NCBI GenBank assembly: GCA_944548615.1
Contig: CALYMY010000043.1
Coordinates: 248,001 to 312,000 of the forward strand
Source: Micropterix aruncella
Lineage: Eukaryota; Arthropoda; Insecta; Lepidoptera; Micropterigidae
Length of the DNA stretch: 64,000 nt
Reading direction: 5' to 3'
This document shows, one piece after another, positions 23,751-36,599 of this stretch (its first letter is position 1; each line of letters starts with the position of its first letter). The notes beneath the pieces are model-generated. The model was not told where the DNA came from and did no database searches. It saw only the letters and a program-made list of their open reading frames with translations. The position numbers were made by a program, and so were the translations under genes.

Positions 23751-26700
23751 TAAATTTTCAAATTTGACAGGTGGTTCGAAATTTGAATTTTCAAATCTGA
23801 CAGTTGGTTCGAAATTTGAATTTTCAAATTTGACAGTTGGCGCAAAATTTGAATTTTCAAATTTGACAGGTGGTTCGAAATTTGAATTTTCAAATCTGAC
23901 AGTTGGCGCGAAATTTGAATTTTCAAATTTGACAGGTGATTCGAAATTTGAATTTTCAAATCTGACAGTTGGTTCGAAATTTGAATTTTCAAATCTGACA
24001 GTTGGTTCGAAATTTGAATTTTCAAATTTGACAGTTGGCGCGAAATTTGAATTTTCAAATCTGACAGTTGGTTCGAAATTTGAATTTTCAAATCTGACTG
24101 TTGGTTCGAAATTTGAATTTTCAAATTTGACAGGTGGTTCGAAATTTGAATTTTCAAATCTGACAGTTGGTTCGAAATTTGAATTTTCAAATCTGACAGT
24201 TGGTTCGAAATTTGAATTTTCAAATTTGACAGTTGGTTCGAAATTTGAATTTTCAAATCTGACAGTTGGTTCGAAATTTGAATTTTCAAATTTGACAGTT
24301 GGTTCGAAATTTGAATTTTAAAATCTGACATTTGGCGCGAAATTTGAATTTTCAAATTTGACAGGTGGTTCGAACTTTGAATTTTAAAATCTGACAGTTG
24401 GCGCGAAATTTGAATTTTCAAATTTGACAGGTGGTTCGAAATTTTAATTTTCAAATCTGACAGTTGGTTCGAAATTTGAATTTTCAAATTTGACAGTTGG
24501 TTCGAAATTTGAATTTTCAAATCTGACAGTTGGTTCGAAATTTGAATTTTCAAATTTGACAGTTGTTTCGAAATTTGAATTTTCAAATCTGACAGTTGGT
24601 TCGAAATTTGAATTTTCAAATCTGACTGTTGGTTCGAAATTTGAATTTTCAAATTTGACAGTTGGTTCGAAATTTGAATTTTCAAATCTGACAGTTGGCG
24701 CGAAATTTGAATTTTCAAATTTGACAGGTGGTTCGAAATTTGAATTTTCAAATTTGACAGTTGGTTCGAAATTTGAATTTTCAAATTTGACAGTTGGCGC
24801 GAAATTTGAATTTTCAAATCTGACAGTTGGTTCGAAATTTGAATTTTCAAATCTGACTGTTGGTTCGAAATTTGAATTTTCAAATTTGACAGTTTGTTCG
24901 AAATTTGAATTTTCAAATCTGACAGTTGGCGCGAAATTTAAATTTTCAAATTTGACAGGTGGTTCGAAATTTGAATTTTCAAATCTGACAGTTGGTTCGA
25001 AATTTGAATTTTCAAATTTGACAGTTGGCGCAAAATTTAAATTTTCAAATTTGACAGGTGGTTCGAAATTTGAATTTTCAAATCTGACAGTTGGCGCGAA
25101 ATTTGAATTTTCAAATTTGACAGGTGATTCGAAATTTGAATTTTCAAATCTGACAGTTGGTTCGAAATTTGAATTTTCAAATCTGACAGTTGGTTCGAAA
25201 TTTGAATTTTCAAATTTGACAGTTGGCGCGAAATTTGAATTTTCAAATCTGACAGTTGGTTCGAAATTTGAATTTTCAAATCTGACTGTTGGTTCGAAAT
25301 TTGAATTTTCAAATTTGACAGGTGGTTCGAAATTTGAATTTTCAATTCTGACAGTTGGTTCGAAATTTGAATTTTCAAATTTGACAGTTGGTTCGAAATT
25401 TGAATTTTCAAATCTGACAGTTGGCGCGAAATTTGAATTTTCAAATTTGACAGGTGGTTCGAAATTTGAATTTTCAAATCTGACAGTTGGTTCGAAATTT
25501 GAATTTTCAAATTTGACAGTTGGTTTGAATTTTGAATTTTCAAATCTGACATTTGGCGCGAAATTTGAATTTTCAAATCTGACAGTTGGCGCGAAATTTG
25601 AATTTTCAAATTTGACAGGTGGTTCGAAATTTGAATTTTCAAATCTGACAGTTGGTTCGAAATTTGAATTTTCAAATCTGACAGTTGGTTCGAAATTTGA
25701 ATTTTCAAATTTGACAGTTGGTTCGAAATTTGAATTTTCAAATCTGACAGTTGGTTCGAAATTTGAATTTTCAAATTTGACAGTTGGTTCGAAATTTGAA
25801 TTTTCAAATCTGACAGTTGGCGCGAAATTTGAATTTTCAAATTTGACAGGTGGTTCGAATTTGAATTTTCAAATCTGACAGTTGGCGCGAAATTTGAATT
25901 TTCAAATTTGACAGGTGGTTCGAAATTTGAATTTTCAAATCTGACAGTTGGTTCGAAATTTGAATTTTCAAATCTGACAGTTGGTTCGAAATTTGAATTT
26001 TCAATTCTGACAGTTGGCGCGAAATTTGAATTTTCAAATTTGACAGGTGGTTCGAAATTTGAATTTTCAAATCTGACAGTTGGTTCGAAATTTGAATTTT
26101 CAAATTTGACAGGTGGTTCGAAATTTGAATTTTCAAATCTGACAGTTGGTTCGAAATTTGAATTTTCAAATTTGACAGTTGGTTCGAAATTTGAATTTTC
26201 AAATCTGACAGTTGGCGCGAAATTTGAATTTTCAAATTTGACAGTTGGTTCGAAATTTGAATTTTCAAATCTGACTGTTGGTTCGAAATTTGAATTTTCA
26301 AATTTGACAGGTGGTTCGAAATTTGAATTTTCAAATCTGACAGTTGGCGCGAAATTTGAATTTTCAAATTTGACAGTTGGTTCGAAATTTGAATTTTCAA
26401 ATCTGACAGTTGGCGCGAAATTTGAATTTTCAAATTTGACAGGTGGTTCGAAATTTGAATTTTCAAATCTGACAGTTGGCGCGAAATTTGAATTTTCAAA
26501 TTTGACAGGTGGTTCGAAATTTGAATTTTCAAATCTGACAGTTGGTTCGAAATTTGAATTTTCAAATCTGACAGTTGGCGCGAAATTTGAATTTTCAAAT
26601 TTGACAGTTGGTTCGAAATTTGAATTTTCAAATCTGACAGTTGGTTCGTAATTTGAATTTTCAAATTTGACAGTTGGTTCGAAATTTGAATTTTCAAATC

Positions 26701-28010
26701 TGACAGTTGGCGCGAAATTTGAATTTTCAAATTTGACAGGTGGTTCGAAATTTGAATTTTCAAATCTGACAGTTGGTTCGAAATTTGAATTTTCAAATTT
26801 AACAGTTGGTTCGAAATTTGAATTTTCAAATCTGACAGTTGGCGCGAAATTTGAATTTTCAAATTTGACAGGTGGTTCGAAATTTGAATTTTCAAATCTG
26901 ACAGTTGGTTCGAAATTTGAATTTTCAAATCTGACAGTTGGTTCGAAATTTGAATTTTCAAATTTAACAGTTGGTTCGAAATTTGAATTTTCAAATCTGA
27001 CAGTTGGTTCGAAATTTGAATTTTCAAATTTGACAGTTGGTTAGAAATTTGAATTTTCAAATCTGACAGGTGGTTCGAAATTTGAATTTTCAAATCTGAC
27101 AGTTGGCGCGAAATTTGAATTTTCAAATTTGACAGTTGGTTCGAAATTTGAATTTTCAAATCTGACAGTTGGTTCGAAATTTGAATTTTCAAATTTGACA
27201 GTTGGTTCGAAATTTGAATTTTCAAATCTGACAGTTGGTTCGAAATTTGAATTTTCAAATCTGACAGTTGGTTCGAAATTTGAATTTTCAAATTTGACAG
27301 TTGGTTCGAAATTTGAATTTTCAAATCTGACAGTTGGTTCGAAATTTGAATTTTCAAATTTGACAGTTGGTTCGAAATTTGAATTTTAAAATCTGACATT
27401 TGGCGCGAAATTTGAATTTTCAAATTTGACAGGTGGTTCGAAATTTGAATTTTAAAATCTGACAGGTGGCGCGAAATTTGAATTTTCAAATTTGACAGGT
27501 GGTTCGAAATTTTAATTTTCAAATCTGACAGTTGGTTCGAAATTTGAATTTTCAAATTTGACAGTTGGTTCGAAATTTGAATTTTCAAATCTGACAGTTG
27601 GTTCGAAATTTGAATTTTCAAATTTGACAGTTGTTTCGAAATTTGAATTTTCAAATCTGACAGTTGGTTCGAAATTTGAATTTTCAAATCTGACTGTTGG
27701 TTCGAAATTTGAATTTTCAAATTTGACAGTTGGTTCGAAATTTGAATTTTCAAATCTGACAGTTGGCGCGAAATTTGAATTTTCAAATTTGACAGGTGGT
27801 TCGAAATTTGAATTTTCAAATTTGACAGTTGGTTCGAAATTTGAATTTTCAAATTTGACAGTTGGCGCGAAATTTGAATTTTCAAATCTGACAGTTGGTT
27901 CGAAATTTGAATTTTCAAATCTGACTGTTGGTTCGAAATTTGAATTTTCAAATTTGACAGTTGGTTCGAAATTTGAATTTTCAAATCTGACAGTTGGCGC
28001 GAAATTTAAA
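23200..28010 (+). repeat. About 4.8-kb block repeated at +9,039 and +14,912
   Basis: The segment from the one-base loss near 23216, through the stop block near 24319, the loss near 25857, GGTTCGTAATTTG near 26648 and GGTTAGAAATTT near 27041, reappears at about 32.2-37.0 kb. The offset is 8,973 at first, then 9,039 after a 66-bp difference. Much of it appears again at about 39.2-42.96 kb, offset a further 5,873 then 5,939, again 66 bp apart. The first copy has GAACTTTG near 24374, where the others have GAAATTTG. Confidence 0.82.
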
Positions 28011-30510
28011 TTTTCAAATTTGACAGGTGGTTCGAAATTTGAATTTTCAAATCTGACAGTTGGTTCGAAATTTGAATTTTCAAATTTGACAGTTGGCGCA
28101 AAATTTGAATTTTCAAATTTGTCAGGTGGTTCGAAATTTGAATTTTCAAATCTGACAGTTGGCGCGAAATTTGAATTTTCAAATTTGACAGGTGATTCGA
28201 AATTTGAATTTTCAAATCTGACAGTTGGTTCGAAATTTGAATTTTCAAATCTGACAGTTGGTTCGAAATTTGAATTTTCAAATTTGACAGTTGGCGCGAA
28301 ATTTGAATTTTCAAATCTGACAGTTGGTTCGAAATTTGAATTTTCAAATCTGACTGTTGGTTCGAAATTTGAATTTTCAAATTTGACAGGTGGTTCGAAA
28401 TTTGAATTTTCAAATTTGACAGTTGGCGCGAAATTTGAATTTTCAAATCTGACAGTTGGTTCGAAATTTGAATTTTCAAATCTGACTGTTGGTTCGAAAT
28501 TTGAATTTTCAAATTTGACAGGTGGTTCGAAATTTGAATTTTCAAATCTGACAGTTGGTTCGAAATTTGAATTTTCAAATTTGACAGTTGGTTCGAAATT
28601 TGAATTTTCAAATCTGACAGTTGGCGCGAAATTTGAATTTTCAAATTTGACAGGTGATTCGAAATTTGAATTTTCAAATCTGACAGTTGGTTCGAAATTT
28701 GAATTTTCAAATCTGACAGTTGGTTCGAAATTTGAATTTTCAAATTTGACAGTTGGCGCGAAATTTGAATTTTCAAATCTGACAGTTGGTTCGAAATTTG
28801 AATTTTCAAATCTGACTGTTGGTTCGAAATTTGAATTTTCAAATTTGACAGGTGGTTCGAAATTTGAATTTTCAAATCTGACAGTTGGTTCGAAATTTGA
28901 ATTTTCAAATTTGACAGTTGGTTCGAAATTTGAATTTTCAAATCTGACAGTTGGCGCGAAATTTGAATTTTCAAATTTGACAGGTGGTTCGAAATTTGAA
29001 TTTTCAAATCTGACAGTTGGTTCGAAATTTGAATTTTCAAATCTGACAGTTGGTTCGAAATTTGAATTTTCAAATTTAACAGTTGGTTCGAAATTTGAAT
29101 TTTCAAATCTGACAGTTGGTTCGAAATTTGAATTTTCAAATTTGACAGTTGGTTAGAAATTTGAATTTTCAAATCTGACAGGTGGTTCGAAATTTGAATT
29201 TTCAAATCTGACAGTTGGCGCGAAATTTGAATTTTCAAATTTGACAGTTGGTTCGAAATTTGAATTTTCAAATCTGACAGTTGGTTCGAAATTTGAATTT
29301 TCAAATTTGACAGTTGGTTCGAAATTTGAATTTTCAAATCTGACAGTTGGTTCGAAATTTGAATTTTCAAATCTGACAGTTGGTTCGAAATTTGAATTTT
29401 CAAATTTGACAGTTGGTTCGAAATTTGAATTTTCAAATCTGACAGTTGGTTCGAAATTTGAATTTTCAAATTTGACAGTTGGTTCGAAATTTGAATTTTA
29501 AAATCTGACATTTGGCGCGAAATTTGAATTTTCAAATTTGACAGGTGGTTCGAAATTTGAATTTTAAAATCTGACAGGTGGCGCGAAATTTGAATTTTCA
29601 AATTTGACAGGTGGTTCGAAATTTTAATTTTCAAATCTGACAGTTGGTTCGAAATTTGAATTTTCAAATTTGACAGTTGGTTCGAAATTTGAATTTTCAA
29701 ATCTGACAGTTGGTTCGAAATTTGAATTTTCAAATTTGACAGTTGTTTCGAAATTTGAATTTTCAAATCTGACAGTTGGTTCGAAATTTGAATTTTCAAA
29801 TCTGACTGTTGGTTCGAAATTTGAATTTTCAAATTTGACAGTTGGTTCGAAATTTGAATTTTCAAATCTGACAGTTGGCGCGAAATTTGAATTTTCAAAT
29901 TTGACAGGTGGTTCGAAATTTGAATTTTCAAATTTGACAGTTGGTTCGAAATTTGAATTTTCAAATTTGACAGTTGGCGCGAAATTTGAATTTTCAAATC
30001 TGACAGTTGGTTCGAAATTTGAATTTTCAAATCTGACTGTTGGTTCGAAATTTGAATTTTCAAATTTGACAGTTGGTTCGAAATTTGAATTTTCAAATCT
30101 GACAGTTGGCGCGAAATTTAAATTTTCAAATTTGACAGGTGGTTCGAAATTTGAATTTTCAAATCTGACAGTTGGTTCGAAATTTGAATTTTCAAATTTG
30201 ACAGTTGGCGCAAAATTTGAATTTTCAAATTTGTCAGGTGGTTCGAAATTTGAATTTTCAAATCTGACAGTTGGCGCGAAATTTGAATTTTCAAATTTGA
30301 CAGGTGATTCGAAATTTGAATTTTCAAATCTGACAGTTGGTTCGAAATTTGAATTTTCAAATCTGACAGTTGGTTCGAAATTTGAATTTTCAAATTTGAC
30401 AGTTGGCGCGAAATTTGAATTTTCAAATCTGACAGTTGGTTCGAAATTTGAATTTTCAAATCTGACTGTTGGTTCGAAATTTGAATTTTCAAATTTGACA
30501 GGTGGTTCGA
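26880..30510 (+). repeat. Tandem duplication of a 2,112-bp block
   Basis: About 26.88-28.40 kb matches about 28.99-30.51 kb at an offset of exactly 2,112 bp (64 monomers). Shared marks include GGTTAGAAATTT near 27041/29153, the stop block near 27387/29499, GTTGTTTCG at 27630/29742 and the substitution TTTGTCAGGTGG near 28118/30230. TTTGTCAGG is also found near 37158, which ties that copy to this lineage. The two copies diverge after about 28.40/30.51 kb, where different blocks were joined on. Confidence 0.82.
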
Positions 30511-30649
30511 AATTTGAATTTTCAAATCTGACAGTTGGTTCGAAATTTGAATTTTCAAATTTGACAGTTGGTTCGAAATTTGAATTTTCAAATCTGACAG
30601 TTGGCGCGAAATTTGAATTTTCAAATTTGACAGGTGGTTCGAAATTTGA

Positions 30650-32790
30650 ATTTTCAAATCGGACAGTTGGCGCGAAATTTGAATTTTCAAATTTGACAGG
30701 TGGTTCGAAATTTGAATTTTCAAATCTGACAGTTGGTTCGAAATTTGAATTTTCAAATCTGACAGTTGGTTCGAAATTTGAATTTTCAAATCTGACAGTT
30801 GGTTCGAAATTTGAATTTTCAAATTTGACAGTTGGTTCGAAATTTGAATTTTCAAATCTGACAGTTGGTTCGAAATTTGAATTTTCAAATTTGACAGTTG
30901 GTTCGAAATTTGAATTTTCAAATCTGACAGTTGGCGCGAAATTTGAATTTTCAAATTTGACAGTTGGTTCGAAATTTGAATTTTCAAATCTGACAGTTGG
31001 TTCGAAATTTGAATTTTCAAATTTGACAGTTGGTTCGAAATTTGAATTTTCAAATCTGACAGTTGGTTCGAAATTTGAATTTTCAAATCTGACAGTTGGT
31101 TCGAAATTTGAATTTTCAAATTTGACAGTTGGTTCGAAATTTGAATTTTCAAATCTGACAGTTGGTTCGAAATTTGAATTTTCAAATTTGACAGTTGGTT
31201 CGAAATTTGAATGTTCAAATCTGACAGTTGGTTCGAAATTTGAATTTTCAAATTTGACAGTTGGTTCGAAATTTGAATTTTCAAATCTGACAGTTGGTTC
31301 GAAATCTGAATTTTCAAATTGACTGTTGGTTCGAAATTTGAATTTTCAAATTTGACAGTTGGTTCGAAATTTGAATTTTCAAATCTGACAGTTGGCGCGA
31401 AATTTGAATTTTCAAATTTGACAGGTGGTTCGAAATTTGAATTTTCAAATCTGACAGTTGGTTCGAAATTTGAATTTTCAAATTTGACAGTTGGCGCGAA
31501 ATTTGAATTTTCAAATTTGACAGGTGGTTCGAAATTTGAATTTTCAAATCTGACAGTTGGCGCGAAATTTGAATTTTCAAATTTGACAGGTGGTTCGAAA
31601 TTTGAATTTTCAAATCTGACAGTTGGTTCGAAATTTGAATTTTCAAATCTGACAGTTGGCGCGAAATTTGAATTTTCAAATTTGACAGGTGGTTCGAAAT
31701 TTGAATTTTCAAATCTGACAGTTGGTTCGAAATTTGAATTTTCAAATTTGACAGTTGGTTCGAAATTTGAATTTTCGAATCTGACAGTTGGTTCGAAATT
31801 TGAATTTTCAAATTTGACAGTTGGTTTGAATTTTGAATTTTCAAATCTGACATTTGGCGCGAAATTTGAATTTTCAAATTTGACAGGGGGTTCGAAATTT
31901 GAATTTTCAAATCTGACAGTTGGCGCGAAATTTGAATTTTCAAATTTGACAGGTGGTTCGAAATTTGAATTTTCAAATCTGACAGTTGGTTCGAAATTTG
32001 AATTTTCAAATCTGACAGTTGGTTCGAAATTTGAATTTTCAAATTTGACAGTTGGTTCGAAATTTGAATTTTCAAATCTGACAGTTGGTTCGAAATTTGA
32101 ATTTTCAAATTTGACAGTTGGTTCGAAATTTGAATTTTCAAATCTGACAGTTGGCGCGAAATTTGAATTTTCAAATTTGACAGGTGGTTCGAATTTGAAT
32201 TTTCAAATCTGACAGTTGGCGCGAAATTTGAATTTTCAAATTTGACAGGTGGTTCGAAATTTGAATTTTCAAATCTGACAGTTGGTTCGAAATTTGAATT
32301 TTCAAATCTGACAGTTGGTTCGAAATTTGAATTTTCAATTCTGACAGTTGGCGCGAAATTTGAATTTTCAAATTTGACAGGTAGTTCGAAATTTGAATTT
32401 TCAAATCTGACAGTTGGTTCGAAATTTGAATTTTCAAATCTGACAGGTGGTTCGAAATTTGAATTTTCAAATCTGACAGTTGGCGCGAAATTTGAATTTT
32501 CAAATTTGACAGGTGGTTCGAAATTTGAATTTTCAAATCTGACAGTTGGCGCGAAATTTGAATTTTCAAATTTGACAGGTGGTTCGAAATTTGAATTTTC
32601 AAATTTGACAGTTGGTTCGAAATTTGAATTTTCAAATTTGACAGTTGGCGCGAAATTTGAATTTTCAAATCTGACAGTTGGTTCGAAATTTGAATTTTCA
32701 AATCTGACTGTTGGTTCGAAATTTGAATTTTCAAATTTGACAGTTGGTTCGAAATTTGAATTTTCAAATCTGACAGTTGGCGCGAAATTT
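30650..32790 (+). repeat. Segmental repeat block, copy 3
   Basis: This is the third copy of the 9.3-11.45 kb block, 8,973 bp after copy 2, with all five landmark variants in the same order. It retains the extra A-B dimer seen in copy 1. It runs straight into the 32.2-37.0 kb copy of the 23.2-28.0 kb block. Together 21.7-28.0 and 30.65-37.0 kb form a larger repeated unit of about 9.0 kb, with the 27-29 kb tandem duplication between them. Confidence 0.82.
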
Positions 32791-35700
32791 AAATTTTCAA
32801 ATTTGACAGGTGGTTCGAAATTTGAATTTTCAAATCTGACAGTTGGTTCGAAATTTGAATTTTCAAATTTGACAGTTGGCGCAAAATTTGAATTTTCAAA
32901 TTTGACAGGTGGTTCGAAATTTGAATTTTCAAATCTGACAGTTGGCGCGAAATTTGAATTTTCAAATTTGACAGGTGATTCGAAATTTGAATTTTCAAAT
33001 CTGACAGTTGGTTCGAAATTTGAATTTTCAAATCTGACAGTTGGTTCGAAATTTGAATTTTCAAATTTGACAGTTGGCGCGAAATTTGAATTTTCAAATC
33101 TGACAGTTGGTTCGAAATTTGAATTTTCAAATCTGACTGTTGGTTCGAAATTTGAATTTTCAAATTTGACAGGTGGTTCGAAATTTGAATTTTCAAATCT
33201 GACAGTTGGTTCGAAATTTGAATTTTCAAATCTGACAGTTGGTTCGAAATTTGAATTTTCAAATTTGACAGTTGGTTCGAAATTTGAATTTTCAAATCTG
33301 ACAGTTGGTTCGAAATTTGAATTTTCAAATTTGACAGTTGGTTCGAAATTTGAATTTTAAAATCTGACATTTGGCGCGAAATTTGAATTTTCAAATTTGA
33401 CAGGTGGTTCGAAATTTGAATTTTAAAATCTGACAGTTGGCGCGAAATTTGAATTTTCAAATTTGACAGGTGGTTCGAAATTTTAATTTTCAAATCTGAC
33501 AGTTGGTTCGAAATTTGAATTTTCAAATTTGACAGTTGGTTCGAAATTTGAATTTTCAAATCTGACAGTTGGTTCGAAATTTGAATTTTCAAATTTGACA
33601 GTTGTTTCGAAATTTGAATTTTCAAATCTGACAGTTGGTTCGAAATTTGAATTTTCAAATCTGACTGTTGGTTCGAAATTTGAATTTTCAAATTTGACAG
33701 TTGGTTCGAAATTTGAATTTTCAAATCTGACAGTTGGCGCGAAATTTGAATTTTCAAATTTGACAGGTGGTTCGAAATTTGAATTTTCAAATTTGACAGT
33801 TGGTTCGAAATTTGAATTTTCAAATTTGACAGTTGGCGCGAAATTTGAATTTTCAAATCTGACAGTTGGTTCGAAATTTGAATTTTCAAATCTGACTGTT
33901 GGTTCGAAATTTGAATTTTCAAATTTGACAGTTTGTTCGAAATTTGAATTTTCAAATCTGACAGTTGGCGCGAAATTTAAATTTTCAAATTTGACAGGTG
34001 GTTCGAAATTTGAATTTTCAAATCTGACAGTTGGTTCGAAATTTGAATTTTCAAATTTGACAGTTGGCGCAAAATTTAAATTTTCAAATTTGACAGGTGG
34101 TTCGAAATTTGAATTTTCAAATCTGACAGTTGGCGCGAAATTTGAATTTTCAAATTTGACAGGTGATTCGAAATTTGAATTTTCAAATCTGACAGTTGGT
34201 TCGAAATTTGAATTTTCAAATCTGACAGTTGGTTCGAAATTTGAATTTTCAAATTTGACAGTTGGCGCGAAATTTGAATTTTCAAATCTGACAGTTGGTT
34301 CGAAATTTGAATTTTCAAATCTGACTGTTGGTTCGAAATTTGAATTTTCAAATTTGACAGGTGGTTCGAAATTTGAATTTTCAATTCTGACAGTTGGTTC
34401 GAAATTTGAATTTTCAAATTTGACAGTTGGTTCGAAATTTGAATTTTCAAATCTGACAGTTGGCGCGAAATTTGAATTTTCAAATTTGACAGGTGGTTCG
34501 AAATTTGAATTTTCAAATCTGACAGTTGGTTCGAAATTTGAATTTTCAAATTTGACAGTTGGTTTGAATTTTGAATTTTCAAATCTGACATTTGGCGCGA
34601 AATTTGAATTTTCAAATCTGACAGTTGGCGCGAAATTTGAATTTTCAAATTTGACAGGTGGTTCGAAATTTGAATTTTCAAATCTGACAGTTGGTTCGAA
34701 ATTTGAATTTTCAAATCTGACAGTTGGTTCGAAATTTGAATTTTCAAATTTGACAGTTGGTTCGAAATTTGAATTTTCAAATCTGACAGTTGGTTCGAAA
34801 TTTGAATTTTCAAATTTGACAGTTGGTTCGAAATTTGAATTTTCAAATCTGACAGTTGGCGCGAAATTTGAATTTTCAAATTTGACAGGTGGTTCGAATT
34901 TGAATTTTCAAATCTGACAGTTGGCGCGAAATTTGAATTTTCAAATTTGACAGGTGGTTCGAAATTTGAATTTTCAAATCTGACAGTTGGTTCGAAATTT
35001 GAATTTTCAAATCTGACAGTTGGTTCGAAATTTGAATTTTCAATTCTGACAGTTGGCGCGAAATTTGAATTTTCAAATTTGACAGGTGGTTCGAAATTTG
35101 AATTTTCAAATCTGACAGTTGGTTCGAAATTTGAATTTTCAAATTTGACAGGTGGTTCGAAATTTGAATTTTCAAATCTGACAGTTGGTTCGAAATTTGA
35201 ATTTTCAAATTTGACAGTTGGTTCGAAATTTGAATTTTCAAATCTGACAGTTGGCGCGAAATTTGAATTTTCAAATTTGACAGTTGGTTCGAAATTTGAA
35301 TTTTCAAATCTGACTGTTGGTTCGAAATTTGAATTTTCAAATTTGACAGGTGGTTCGAAATTTGAATTTTCAAATCTGACAGTTGGCGCGAAATTTGAAT
35401 TTTCAAATTTGACAGTTGGTTCGAAATTTGAATTTTCAAATCTGACAGTTGGCGCGAAATTTGAATTTTCAAATTTGACAGGTGGTTCGAAATTTGAATT
35501 TTCAAATCTGACAGTTGGCGCGAAATTTGAATTTTCAAATTTGACAGGTGGTTCGAAATTTGAATTTTCAAATCTGACAGTTGGTTCGAAATTTGAATTT
35601 TCAAATCTGACAGTTGGCGCGAAATTTGAATTTTCAAATTTGACAGTTGGTTCGAAATTTGAATTTTCAAATCTGACAGTTGGTTCGTAATTTGAATTTT

Positions 35701-36599
35701 CAAATTTGACAGTTGGTTCGAAATTTGAATTTTCAAATCTGACAGTTGGCGCGAAATTTGAATTTTCAAATTTGACAGGTGGTTCGAAATTTGAATTTTC
35801 AAATCTGACAGTTGGTTCGAAATTTGAATTTTCAAATTTAACAGTTGGTTCGAAATTTGAATTTTCAAATCTGACAGTTGGCGCGAAATTTGAATTTTCA
35901 AATTTGACAGGTGGTTCGAAATTTGAATTTTCAAATCTGACAGTTGGTTCGAAATTTGAATTTTCAAATCTGACAGTTGGTTCGAAATTTGAATTTTCAA
36001 ATTTAACAGTTGGTTCGAAATTTGAATTTTCAAATCTGACAGTTGGTTCGAAATTTGAATTTTCAAATTTGACAGTTGGTTAGAAATTTGAATTTTCAAA
36101 TCTGACAGGTGGTTCGAAATTTGAATTTTCAAATCTGACAGTTGGCGCGAAATTTGAATTTTCAAATTTGACAGTTGGTTCGAAATTTGAATTTTCAAAT
36201 CTGACAGTTGGTTCGAAATTTGAATTTTCAAATTTGACAGTTGGTTCGAAATTTGAATTTTCAAATCTGACAGTTGGTTCGAAATTTGAATTTTCAAATC
36301 TGACAGTTGGTTCGAAATTTGAATTTTCAAATTTGACAGTTGGTTCGAAATTTGAATTTTCAAATCTGACAGTTGGTTCGAAATTTGAATTTTCAAATTT
36401 GACAGTTGGTTCGAAATTTGAATTTTAAAATCTGACATTTGGCGCGAAATTTGAATTTTCAAATTTGACAGGTGGTTCGAAATTTGAATTTTAAAATCTG
36501 ACAGGTGGCGCGAAATTTGAATTTTCAAATTTGACAGGTGGTTCGAAATTTTAATTTTCAAATCTGACAGTTGGTTCGAAATTTGAATTTTCAAATTTG